A stretch of DNA of 64,000 bases, taken from the NCBI GenBank assembly GCA_964543545.1, contig CAZIYT010000006.1, positions 62,001 to 126,000 of the forward strand, read 5' to 3'. This DNA comes from UBA4416 sp964543545 (GTDB lineage Bacteria > Bacteroidota > Bacteroidia > B-17B0 > Aurantibacillaceae). The notes under the pieces were generated by a model that worked only from the letters and a program-made list of their open reading frames with translations, was not told the DNA's origin and made no database searches. Positions 8,861 through 16,667 of this stretch are shown piece by piece. A program made the position numbers and the translations under genes. How positions within the stretch are numbered: the stretch's first letter is position 1; each line of letters begins with the position of its first letter.

Positions 8861-9102
8861 GGGCGTGTCCCGCAAAGAGGCAGCGGGACCAGGCTTTCGT
8901 TTCAATCTTTTTGCCGGGAGGCAGGCAAAAAGGATTTGCACTACAATCCTTCACGCGGGTTTTTAACCGGCGATCGTGTTTAGCTCTACGACAGTGTATA
9001 TCAGCGCCACGGACAGAGTGGTTTGTCTGAGCTCCTTTGTTGTCCCGGAGGGCAACAAAGAGCGAGTCACGAAGGCCTCACGACACGTCGTGACGGGCGC
9101 CC
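8861..9102. repeat. Large structured intergenic repeat, copy A (both halves)
   Basis: It begins GGGCGTGTCCC and ends GGGCGCCC. The left half has hairpins TCCCGC/GCGGGA (8868-8888) and CTTTTTGCC/GGCAAAAAG (8907-8932) followed by GGATTTGCACTACAATCC. The right half has GGTTTGTCTGAGCTCC, a stem CTTTGTTG/CAACAAAG (9035-9060), then AGCGAGT and a CACGAC-AC-GTCGTG hairpin. The right half matches the copy at 59371-59470 in its flanks but not its stem. Similar GAGCTCC...GAGCGAG intergenic elements are familiar to me from other Bacteroidota genomes; the function is unknown. It lies between a T9SS-protein terminator and the end of the barrel gene, so together they fill the 422-base gap. Confidence 0.65.
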
Positions 9103-9143
9103 AAAAAAGAATAGTTTTGTAATGCTGCCTTTTTCTATAACTG

Positions 9144-9773
9144 TTAAAACCTTCCCTGTATTCCCAGTCCGAAATTAACGCCGCCGCCGCGAAGGCTCAG
9201 TACATCGTCGAGCCTGGTAAAGGTATTGGTGAAGTCCATGTGATTGTATGAGTAGCCAACGTATGCCAGGTTGATGAACATGCCCACATGCTTTCCGAAA
9301 TAAAAACGCGGTTGAATGTGAATGTCGTACATCAGCCCGCCGCCTTTGGCATTGGAAATAAATTCATCGCCGGCGGAATAGTTCATGTGTGAGTAGCCGA
9401 TGTTGAAGCCTCCCAGCATATCCACGTATTTAGCCCTTACAAAATGGGCATTTACCAGGAGCGAAGCATCTATGGCCTGCACTTTGGCCTTGTTGCCGGT
9501 AATGCTGTCTTTTTCGGTAAAATAATCGGAGATGCCCACCTTGGCGCCTATGCCCAGCCAGTTGAGCACGCCGCGCTCGTAATGCAGGCTCAGGGTTTTG
9601 TTGAGCGAGGCGCTGGCGCTTGATCTTGGGTTTGTGGCTACCTTCGAGGTATAGTTGTACAGGCCGAGGTCTGCGCCGAAGGCGACCACGTTGGTGTTTT
9701 TCTCGAAGCTTTTTTGTGCAGAGGCATTTAAGGCAGTCAGTAGTACGAGCGATGCAAGAAGGTGTTTAAACAT
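9144..9773 (-). CDS. Outer-membrane beta-barrel protein
   Basis: A 209-residue protein starting at the ATG at 9773, which gives the signal peptide MFKHLLASLVLLTALNASAQ; the longer open frame to 9893 overlaps the previous gene and has no signal sequence, so it is rejected. The mature part alternates polar and aromatic or hydrophobic residues and ends with LGIQGRF, a C-terminal Phe typical of outer-membrane barrels. It lies 31 bases after the PorE-like gene on the same strand and is probably in the same transcript, which suggests a partner role in the same envelope complex. No specific family was recognised beyond outer-membrane barrel. Confidence 0.75.
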   Translation of the reverse strand: MFKHLLASLVLLTALNASAQKSFEKNTNVVAFGADLGLYNYTSKVATNPRSSASASLNKTLSLHYERGVLNWLGIGAKVGISDYFTEKDSITGNKAKVQAIDASLLVNAHFVRAKYVDMLGGFNIGYSHMNYSAGDEFISNAKGGGLMYDIHIQPRFYFGKHVGMFINLAYVGYSYNHMDFTNTFTRLDDVLSLRGGGVNFGLGIQGRF

Positions 9774-9804
9774 AAAGGGAGTTTTTTTACGTATTAAAGA
9801 TAAA

Positions 9805-11829
9805 CTATTTTCCCGTAACCAAAAACTCCGTACGCCTGTTCTTCGCCCTTCCTTCTTCGGTGCTGTTGTCGGCAATCGGTTTTTGAGAGCCATAGCCTTT
9901 CGCCGTGATGCGTTTTCCGTCGATGCCTTTTTCCTCGAGGAAAGCTTTTACCGTATAAGCCCTGTTGGCGGAGAGCGCTTCGTTGGCAGCCGCGCTACCC
10001 ACGTTATCCGTGTGGCCCTGGATCTCGATGGTAGTGGTCGCATTCTCTTTCAGGTATTCCGCAAAAGACTCCAGCACGATAAAGGATTCGTTTTTCAGGT
10101 CGGCAGAGTTTGTATTGTAATATAAATTGTTGATCACAAAGGAGCTGCCCGGCTTGGCTTCGTTCACTTCCATTTTCACGGGTGCAGGCTGCTTCTCAAA
10201 TGTTGCCTCCTTTACGCTCACGATCTTCGAGCTAAAGGCATAATCGTTTTTCTTCACGGTGATGAGCACATCGTCCTTCTTTTTCAGGTTAATGGCCACC
10301 ATAAATTTTCCGGACGTAGAATCCACCACCGCCTCTGTTTTTTCCTTGGTTGCGGTATTCACCACTTCCACGCGTGCGCCCTCTATCGCATTGCCATCCT
10401 TATCTTTCAGGTCACCGCTCAGGAAGGTCGTTTCCTGCGGCCGGGCTTCCTTATATAATTCAAAGGAATAGAGGTCATATTTCCCGATCCCTTTTCCCCT
10501 CATTTTCCCCTCATCGTAGGAAAAGAAATACCCCGTCTTACTATCGGTGCTCACAAAAAAGCCCACGTCATCCGCTTCGGTATTGATCGGGTAACCGATG
10601 TTCTCCGCATCTTTCCACTGTCCCTTCTCGTCTTTGCGCGTATAAAAAATATCCTTTTTGCCAAAGCCGAACCAGCCATCGCTGCTGAAATAGAGCGTTT
10701 CGCTGTCGGAGTGAATGAAGGGCGTTTTTTCATCGCCCGGAGTATTGATCTTGGGACCTGCGTTTTGAGGAATACTCCACATGCCCGTATTCGGATCACG
10801 CTTGGTATAGTAAATATCAATGCCGCCCCTGCCGCCCGGCCTGTCGCTGGCAAAATAGAGGGTATTGCCATCGGCGCTCAGTGAAGGCTGCGAATCCCAG
10901 TAAATAGGGTGGTTCACGTTGGCGCCCATTTTGCGGATCTCGCTCCAGTCGCCGCCCTGGTTCTCGCTGGTGTAGATGTCGCAATTGGGTTGTGCTCCGC
11001 CTTCCTGGCGCGACATCGCAAAGAACAGGCGCTTATTGTCGATCGAGATCGTGCAGCCGCCCTGGTTATCATCCGTTACATTGAAGGGAGGCGACATCGG
11101 CTCCCCGTTATTGAACAGGCCGGTTTTATCACGCCTGGCTACCATAAACACCTCCTTCTCCTTATCGGAAGCATACACCTGGTTCATGTTCTTAATCGGC
11201 AGCTTCCTCGTAAAGAAACACAATTTATCATCCGGCGACACGTAGGCCAGGTATTCGTCGCTGGGCGTGGAAACCCCTTTCACCACTTTCGGATCAAAGG
11301 GCACGATCTTCTTTTTAAGCTCACTTTCTTTTTTGGCGTACTTCACCATTTCCTTCGCCTGGTAAATCTCCGCTTCATAATCCTTCGCAAATTTTTTCTC
11401 ATCATCGTCTTTAAATTTGATGAATTTTTCCAGGTATTTAATTGCCGAGTCATTTTTCAGCGCCTCATAATAATCGAAGCCAATGAAATAATAAGGCTCC
11501 GAATGGACCTGCGGGCAGGCGGCAATAGCCTTGTAGAAATAAGGAACGGCCGGTGTAAAGGCTTTGTTCTGCAGCTTGCAGGTCACCACAATCTCATTGC
11601 CCATCAGGAGGTTGGCTTCCGCAAAATCAGGCTCCAGCTCCAGGCACTTGCGGATGAACTCCAGGCGCTCCGGTTTTTTATACTGCTTCTTGTCGAGGGC
11701 TTTTTCGTAGAGCTTCAGGGCCTGCTTGTTATCTATCTCCTGGCAGAATTTGGAAGATTTTTCGTCGTCGTCCTGGGCAAATAAGCCGGTATTGAGTAGT
11801 AATAAGCTAAAGAGTAAAAGTTGTTTCAT
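9805..11829 (-). CDS. PorE-like TPR-PD40-OmpA envelope protein
   Basis: A 674-residue protein. The signal peptide ends at LFAQ (about 1-18). Residues 30-180 hold TPR helices, 190-450 a PD40/WD40-like propeller with repeated SxDGxxLYFxSDRPGGxGGxDIY blades, 470-545 a carboxypeptidase-regulatory-like beta-sandwich, and 560-674 an OmpA C-terminal domain with GHTDNVGSAAANEALSANRA. This is the domain order of PorE of the type IX secretion system, which binds peptidoglycan and holds the secretion ring. Bacteroidota carry several paralogues with this layout, so PorE-like is safer than PorE. A beta-barrel gene follows 31 bases downstream. Confidence 0.8.
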   Translation of the reverse strand: MKQLLLFSLLLLNTGLFAQDDDEKSSKFCQEIDNKQALKLYEKALDKKQYKKPERLEFIRKCLELEPDFAEANLLMGNEIVVTCKLQNKAFTPAVPYFYKAIAACPQVHSEPYYFIGFDYYEALKNDSAIKYLEKFIKFKDDDEKKFAKDYEAEIYQAKEMVKYAKKESELKKKIVPFDPKVVKGVSTPSDEYLAYVSPDDKLCFFTRKLPIKNMNQVYASDKEKEVFMVARRDKTGLFNNGEPMSPPFNVTDDNQGGCTISIDNKRLFFAMSRQEGGAQPNCDIYTSENQGGDWSEIRKMGANVNHPIYWDSQPSLSADGNTLYFASDRPGGRGGIDIYYTKRDPNTGMWSIPQNAGPKINTPGDEKTPFIHSDSETLYFSSDGWFGFGKKDIFYTRKDEKGQWKDAENIGYPINTEADDVGFFVSTDSKTGYFFSYDEGKMRGKGIGKYDLYSFELYKEARPQETTFLSGDLKDKDGNAIEGARVEVVNTATKEKTEAVVDSTSGKFMVAINLKKKDDVLITVKKNDYAFSSKIVSVKEATFEKQPAPVKMEVNEAKPGSSFVINNLYYNTNSADLKNESFIVLESFAEYLKENATTTIEIQGHTDNVGSAAANEALSANRAYTVKAFLEEKGIDGKRITAKGYGSQKPIADNSTEEGRAKNRRTEFLVTGK

Positions 11830-11883
11830 TGATGTAGGAATGGTAATTGATCAGACTAAAGTATGAAAATTCTGTGATTTTAG

Positions 11884-11943
11884 CCGATGGTTTCGGGAGC
11901 CTCAACCATCGGTTCGTTGACTGAGGCTCTCGAAGTCAACGAA
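11884..11943. repeat. Twin-hairpin element with complementary loops, copy 1
   Basis: Hairpin 1 is CCGATGGTT / AACCATCGG around loop TCGGGAGCCTC; hairpin 2 is TTCGTTGACT / AGTCAACGAA around loop GAGGCTCTCGA. The 9-bp and 10-bp stems are perfect and directly adjacent, and the two 11-nt loops are complementary except for one C/T position (a wobble pair in RNA). Near-identical to the copy at 24781-24839. It sits just after the stop of the 11960-12895 gene. Confidence 0.75.
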
Positions 11944-11959
11944 AACATTAGAAAAATAT

Positions 11960-12895
11960 TTACTTCGGCTTATAAACAGGCGTTTGTTTTTCCGGCTCGG
12001 GCTTTTTCACATTGTCGTTCTTGTCTTTGTCCTTGCGGATGTCGATCGCCGCTTCGTAGGTCCATCTCCCTTTCTTCATGCTCAGGGCATCGAAGCTGCC
12101 GTCGGGGCCATAATACTGGTATTGCCCTACCAGCATGGGGTCCAGCGAATTGGGCGCCAGGTGGCTAAAGATGATCTGCTTGCGGCCATCGTTGTATTTC
12201 AATGACATCGCCACCTCCGAGGCATATTCGAACATGATGCGCTTGCCGAATTTCCCGGGGATCTTAAACACGTCCTTGCCAAACACCGGCGTGCCGTCGG
12301 CTTTGAAGGATAGCACATCGATGAATTTTCGCTGAATCAGCTTATCGTTGCCATCCCAGCCGAGGAGCGTATAAAAATCATCGTCGGATTTGATGACCTC
12401 ATAATACAGCATGCCAAACCATTTGCTGGGATCGGCCACATAGTTCTCCGGTGTTTTCACGGTAGCCGATTTATCCACCAGCGGAAACACCTCGTAGTGA
12501 GTGCTCGTCTCTTTTTTGAAGAGCCCTTTTTTCACGGTTTTGGAGTTGTTCACCTGGATGAAGCCGAAATAGGCATGGCTGCCGTCTTCCTTAAAAATAT
12601 TCCAGGTAATGATCCTGAATTTTTTATCGGGCGATAAGAGCCTGGAAACATCGGTCATACTATCAAAAGGATACTGCATGGATTTCTCCTCCTTCAGTAC
12701 GGAGGCCCAGGCCGCCAGGAATTGCTTATTGGCCTCAAAGCGGTCGGCGATCTTTTTGCTATAAAACACCCGCAGCTGGAGTTTTTTCAAGGAATCTTCC
12801 AGCCCGGCAAAGTGTTTTTTATCAGGCTCGCTGAGCTGCGCAAAAGAGCTGAGTTGTACTAAAAAGATAAGAATGAAAAAGAGAATTCCCCGCAT
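11960..12895 (-). CDS. Secreted protein of unknown function
   Basis: A 311-residue protein with a clear signal peptide, MRGILFFILIFLVQLSSFAQ. After that comes a charged helical segment (about 25-75) and then a mixed beta-rich region with KKFRIITWNIF, YYEVIKSDDDFYTLLGWDGND and a Lys/Pro-rich tail, KKPEPEKQTPVYKPK. I have seen similar proteins in many Bacteroidota as conserved hypothetical secreted proteins, but I do not recognise a named domain. It should be periplasmic or on the outer membrane. The twin-hairpin repeat lies 17 bases past its stop and may end or stabilise the transcript. Confidence 0.8.
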   Translation of the reverse strand: MRGILFFILIFLVQLSSFAQLSEPDKKHFAGLEDSLKKLQLRVFYSKKIADRFEANKQFLAAWASVLKEEKSMQYPFDSMTDVSRLLSPDKKFRIITWNIFKEDGSHAYFGFIQVNNSKTVKKGLFKKETSTHYEVFPLVDKSATVKTPENYVADPSKWFGMLYYEVIKSDDDFYTLLGWDGNDKLIQRKFIDVLSFKADGTPVFGKDVFKIPGKFGKRIMFEYASEVAMSLKYNDGRKQIIFSHLAPNSLDPMLVGQYQYYGPDGSFDALSMKKGRWTYEAAIDIRKDKDKNDNVKKPEPEKQTPVYKPK

Positions 12896-12981
12896 GGCTC
12901 TATAACTGCTTTGTGAAGCGAAAGTTACAGAATTTTTTAGTGAGATCCCACTATTAAAAGGCGCTAAGATGCGGAGCAGAT

Positions 12982-13431
12982 TTAAACCACATTACGATAC
13001 GGCGAGGTTAAATCATCATCGGGAGCGGCAATGGTCAATTCCTGCGAACCGTTTTTCCAGATGCTATTGCCTAAGTCCTTTAACTTTTGCAGATCCGCAT
13101 CCACGACCTTTGCAAAAATATTACAGGCATCCAATCCCTTTCCTTCGCCGTAATAGATCCCGAAGCAACCGGCTGTTTTTGTTCTCGCCGGCCGGGCCGG
13201 GCCAAACACCACTTCTCCGGGTTCCGTGAAAATAGAAGCATTTTCCTGGATGATGTCCAGCTTCGGCACATCATCGATCCAGATCTCCTGTCCCGAAGTC
13301 CTTGCATGGTAAAAGGTCCTGGTGAAAGGGAGTGAGTTCAGAAAGGCCTGACAGGTCACAGGAGCATCACTGGTGTAGCATGCGAACCTGATCTCCTGTT
13401 TGTTTGGTGTGATGATATTAAAATAGCTCAT
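12982..13431 (-). CDS. DUF3830-like cyclophilin-fold protein
   Basis: A 149-residue cytoplasmic protein with no signal sequence. It matches the DUF3830/cyclophilin-like pattern: an N-terminal strand pair, APVTCQAFLNSLPF, the ARTSGQEIWID block, an ENAS...PGEV turn and FGIYYGEGKG...CNIFAKV. Proteins of this fold are small beta-barrels related to cyclophilins, but DUF3830 members have no proven isomerase activity or ligand. It lies alone between a secreted protein gene and the SDR gene, both on the same strand, with gaps of 57-86 bases. Confidence 0.65.
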   Translation of the reverse strand: MSYFNIITPNKQEIRFACYTSDAPVTCQAFLNSLPFTRTFYHARTSGQEIWIDDVPKLDIIQENASIFTEPGEVVFGPARPARTKTAGCFGIYYGEGKGLDACNIFAKVVDADLQKLKDLGNSIWKNGSQELTIAAPDDDLTSPYRNVV

Positions 13432-13488
13432 AGCTTACAAACGGAAAGGATAATCCGATAGTGTGGGGCCTGGGAATTAAATTTTGAT

Positions 13489-14352
13489 TTATGGTTTTAC
13501 GGTTTTCGTCTTCTCTTCGCAATAATTCCAGATAGCATCCTCGTTCTTTTCAGAATAATATTTCAGGCTGGTCTTGTGGATCTTTTTATTGACATAATAG
13601 TTCCCGCTTTTATTTCTGACCTCCTCCGATGTAGCCAGGTATATAATGGTTTCGGCGCCCTTTTCAACACTCTTCATAAAAGGGCGCAGTATTTTTGCAA
13701 CAACATTAAAAATTCCCAGATCACTGGTTGTTCCAAAGCCCGTAGCGACGGCTCCGGGATGCACCGTGTTTATGCTGACGTTGTGAATTCCCCGGGCCTT
13801 CAGGTCCTTATCCAGGTGTTGAGAGATCCAGATCAGGAACAGCTTAGCGTTTCCATAGGACACAAGCGGTGAATAATGAGTCGCACTTTGTAAATCATTG
13901 AAATCGGGTTTTGCATTTAATTTGTGAGAATCAGACGAAAGATTGATGATGCGCGCATCGGAGCTTTGTTTCAGCACATCCAAAAGGAGGTTCGTGAGGA
14001 GAAAAGGTGCAAATACATTTAAGGCCATGGTTGTTTCAAAGCCTTCTGACGTCGTCATCCGGCCCATGCTCATAATTCCTCCGGCATTGTTAATCAATAC
14101 ATCGAGGCGCTTGTACTTTTGATGGAACTCATCAGCCATCTTTCTGACATCGCTTAGCAATAACAGATCTGCCAGTAAGAAATCCACCCGGTTATTTCCG
14201 CTTTCCCTTTTTATTTCGTTCACAACATTCATCGTTTTTTCCCTGTCACGCCCGTGAATGATGACGGTAGCCTGTTGTTTTGCCAGCTCTATCGCCGTTG
14301 CTTTTCCAATGCCACCGGTGGCCCCTGTAATTAAAATGATTTTTTCGTTCAT
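13489..14352 (-). CDS. Short-chain dehydrogenase/reductase (SDR), retinol-dehydrogenase-like
   Basis: A 287-residue SDR. The Rossmann motif is TGATGGIGKATA at residues about 8-19, NNAGG comes after the fourth strand, the catalytic Ser is in INLSSDSHKL and the catalytic Tyr-Lys pair is in YGNAK. The length and the C-terminal extension resemble the RDH/WW-oxidoreductase-like group of SDRs. The substrate is unknown; it should be cytosolic and use NAD(P)H. It is divergent from an HxlR-type regulator 73 bases away, the usual arrangement for a regulator and its enzyme target. A -7 box TACCTTTG (14371-14378, minus strand) overlaps a regulator-type half site. Confidence 0.92.
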   Translation of the reverse strand: MNEKIILITGATGGIGKATAIELAKQQATVIIHGRDREKTMNVVNEIKRESGNNRVDFLLADLLLLSDVRKMADEFHQKYKRLDVLINNAGGIMSMGRMTTSEGFETTMALNVFAPFLLTNLLLDVLKQSSDARIINLSSDSHKLNAKPDFNDLQSATHYSPLVSYGNAKLFLIWISQHLDKDLKARGIHNVSINTVHPGAVATGFGTTSDLGIFNVVAKILRPFMKSVEKGAETIIYLATSEEVRNKSGNYYVNKKIHKTSLKYYSEKNEDAIWNYCEEKTKTVKP

Positions 14353-14370
14353 GTTGTTTTAGTTTCATCA

Positions 14371-14422
14371 CAAAGGTATCCTGATTTGATATATATTTGA
14401 TACCAGTAACCTAAAGGATACC
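14371..14422. promoter_or_regulatory. Divergent promoters with HxlR operator-like half sites
   Basis: Minus-strand -7 box TACCTTTG (14371-14378) serves the SDR gene; plus-strand -7 box TATATTTG (14392-14399) serves the HxlR gene. Half sites GGTATC (14375), GATACC (14399) and GGATACC (14416) form inverted pairs overlapping both -7 boxes, which fits repression by the adjacent HxlR protein. Confidence 0.6.
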
Positions 14423-14425
14423 AAG

Positions 14426-14767
14426 ATGAAAGCAGCTCTGACCCCCGAACAAAAAAAAATAGCGTATGTCCAGGACACGCTCTATGTCATTAGTGGCAAA
14501 TGGCGATTGCCCATTTTAATCGCGATGTATTATGGGAATAAGCGATTCAGGGATATCCAACGGGCAGTTCCTGATATTACGACCCGTGTGCTGTCAAAAG
14601 AACTGAAAGAGCTGGAGGCAAATAAACTGATCCATCGCACGGTTTACGATTCCTCACCTGTGTTGATCGAATACACATCCTCTTCTTATTGCAAAACCTT
14701 ACATCCCTTGGTGGAAGAAATGGCAAAGTGGGGAGAAAATCATCGTGAAAAGATCAAAGGCCGCTAA
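14426..14767 (+). CDS. HxlR-family winged-helix regulator
   Basis: A 113-residue protein covering one HxlR domain: VISGKWRLPILIAMYYGNKRF, then the recognition region RAVPDITTRVLSKELKELE, ANKLIHRTVYDSSPVLIEY as the wing, and HPLVEEMAKWGENH at the end. HxlR proteins bind DNA as dimers and often sense aldehydes or redox state through a Cys near the N terminus. That Cys is absent here, so a redox switch of the classic type is unlikely. It is divergent from the SDR gene and probably controls it and itself through the repeats between them. Confidence 0.92.
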   Translation: MKAALTPEQKKIAYVQDTLYVISGKWRLPILIAMYYGNKRFRDIQRAVPDITTRVLSKELKELEANKLIHRTVYDSSPVLIEYTSSSYCKTLHPLVEEMAKWGENHREKIKGR

Positions 14768-14838
14768 AAAAACAGGAATTTCCGGAAGCATTTCCGGCTA
14801 ATCATCATTATCTGCCGCAAGCAGTTCTATATACAATC

Positions 14839-14872
14839 AAAAGCCCCGCAGTAGCTTACTGCAGGGCTTTTA
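14839..14872. terminator. Bidirectional terminator between hxlR and ABC-F genes
   Basis: AAAAGCCC-c-GCAGTA / TACTGC-a-GGGCTTTT form a long stem with A and T runs on both sides. It lies between two converging genes and can end transcription from either. Confidence 0.88.
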
Positions 14873-14889
14873 AAATAAATGGCATTCAA

Positions 14890-16515
14890 CTATTTTACCA
14901 GGGTACCATAAAGCTTCTCACGCTGCTCTTTTACCGAAGCATTTTCCAGGTACTCATCGTAGGTCATGCGCTTATCGATGATGCCATTCGGGGTCAGCTC
15001 GATGATGCGGTTGGCTACCGTTTGCATCAATTCGTGGTCATGGCTGGTAAACAACACGCAGCCGGTAAAATCTTTCAGGGCGTCGTTGTAAGCAATGATG
15101 CTCTCGAGGTCTAAGTGGTTGGTCGGTTCATCGAGGATCAGTAAATTCGGATTGAGCTGCATCATGCGGCTGGTCATGCAGCGCACTTTTTCGCCACCCG
15201 AAAGCACCGAGCATTTTTTCAGAACCTCTTCGCCACTGAACAGCATCTTGCCTAAGAAGCCGCGCACATAGCTCTCGTCCTTGTTTGTTGAATACTGGCG
15301 CAGCCAGTCCATCAGGTTCATGTCGCCGGTAAAAAATTTGGCATTGTCGTTCGGCAGGTAAGCCTTGTGAATAGTGGTCCCGAATTTATAGTCTCCGCTG
15401 TCTGCCGTCTCTTCCTCATTAAGGATGTCGAAGAGGGCTGTAATAGCGAGGTGGTTCTTCGCGATGAAAGCAATCTTATCGCCTTTGGTCACGTTGATGT
15501 TCACGTCTTTGAAAAGCAGGCCGTCGATATTCGATTTCGATAAGTTTTCGATGTGCAGGATCTGGTCGCCCGCTTCGCGCTCCTGTTTGAAGATAATGCC
15601 CGGGTATTTACGCGTGCTTGGCGGGATCTCATCCACCACCAGCTTGTCGAGTAATTTTTTACGGGAAGTCGCCTGGCTCGATTTACTGGCATTGGCGCTA
15701 AAGCGGCGTACGAATTCCTGTAGCTCCAAACGCTTGTCCTCGATCTTTTTATTGGCATCGCTGCGCTGTTTCAGGGCCAGCTGGCTCATCTGGTACCAGA
15801 AGCTGTAGTTGCCCGTGTAGGTTTTTAATTTGCCGTAATCGATGTCGCAGGTATGCGTACACACGGCATCCAGGAAGTGCCTGTCGTGGCTGATCACGAT
15901 CACCGTATTTTCAAAATCCGCCAGGTAGTTTTCCAGCCAGGAGATCGTTTCCACGTCGAGGTCATTCGTTGGCTCATCGAGCAGGAGAATGTCCGGGTTC
16001 CCGAAAATAGCCTGGGTCAGCAAGATTTTTACCTTGTCCTTACCCGTCAGGTCTTTCATCAGGGTATAATGTGCCTCTACCGAAATCCCAACGTTGGTCA
16101 ATAACATAGCCGCATCACTTTCTGCATTCCAGCCGTTCATTTCACCGAACTCGGCTTCCAGCTCCGCGGCGCGGTTGCCGTCTGCTTCACTGAAATCAGG
16201 CTTGGCATAGATGGCATCTTTCTCCTTCATGATCTCATAAAGGCGTTTGTTACCCATCATCACGGTATCCAGAACCGTGTATTCGTCAAATTCAAAGTGG
16301 TTTTGCTTCAGCACACTCATCCGCATGCCCGGTAAAATGCTCACCTGGCCTTTGGTAGGGTCAATCTCCCCCGAAAGGATTTTCATAAAAGTGGACTTAC
16401 CGGCACCATTCGCGCCAATCAGGCCGTAGCAGTTGCCGGGGGTAAATTTCACATTTACCTCGTCAAATAAAACACGTTTGCCGTATTGCAGGCTCACATT
16501 AGAAACAGAAATCAT
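14890..16515 (-). CDS. ABC-F family ATPase, YbiT-like, with one degenerate ATP site
   Basis: A 541-residue soluble protein with two ABC domains joined by a charged linker (about 235-300) and no membrane segments. Domain 1 has an intact Walker A, GANGAGKST, and Walker B ILLLDEPTNDLD, but its signature motif is replaced by LTGKDKVK. Domain 2 has an intact signature, LSGGEKVR, and Walker B LLILDEPTNHLD, but where Walker A should be it reads AKNHLAITALFDIL. So one composite ATP site is complete and the other is damaged at both halves. ABC-F proteins act on the ribosome E site as translation factors. The layout is closest to the YbiT group. A -7 box TATCTTTG (16537-16544, minus strand) stands upstream. 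Confidence 0.92.
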   Translation of the reverse strand: MISVSNVSLQYGKRVLFDEVNVKFTPGNCYGLIGANGAGKSTFMKILSGEIDPTKGQVSILPGMRMSVLKQNHFEFDEYTVLDTVMMGNKRLYEIMKEKDAIYAKPDFSEADGNRAAELEAEFGEMNGWNAESDAAMLLTNVGISVEAHYTLMKDLTGKDKVKILLTQAIFGNPDILLLDEPTNDLDVETISWLENYLADFENTVIVISHDRHFLDAVCTHTCDIDYGKLKTYTGNYSFWYQMSQLALKQRSDANKKIEDKRLELQEFVRRFSANASKSSQATSRKKLLDKLVVDEIPPSTRKYPGIIFKQEREAGDQILHIENLSKSNIDGLLFKDVNINVTKGDKIAFIAKNHLAITALFDILNEEETADSGDYKFGTTIHKAYLPNDNAKFFTGDMNLMDWLRQYSTNKDESYVRGFLGKMLFSGEEVLKKCSVLSGGEKVRCMTSRMMQLNPNLLILDEPTNHLDLESIIAYNDALKDFTGCVLFTSHDHELMQTVANRIIELTPNGIIDKRMTYDEYLENASVKEQREKLYGTLVK

Positions 16516-16536
16516 GGATCAAAAAAAATTAGGGGG

Positions 16537-16544
16537 CAAAGATA
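16537..16544 (-). promoter_or_regulatory. -7 box of the ABC-F gene
   Basis: TATCTTTG on the minus strand matches the Bacteroidota -7 consensus TAnnTTTG and lies 21 bases before the ATG. Confidence 0.55.
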
Positions 16545-16667
16545 CGAAAAAAAAGAACCCGTAATCCCGTTAAGAATGAGTTAAATACACGTTTAATTTA
16601 GTGTAGGATTCCAATCTTAATGAAATTTTTGCTTAATTTTATAATAAATGCTTAAATATCAATTGCT

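Noticed and set aside
9774..9893. Upstream extension of the barrel gene at 9144
   Set aside because: It overlaps the PorE-like gene and removes the signal peptide from the N terminus.
10909..11784. 291-codon open frame opposite the PorE-like gene
   Set aside because: Shadow of a strongly coding gene with TPR and PD40 motifs; composition is low complexity and no motif is seen.
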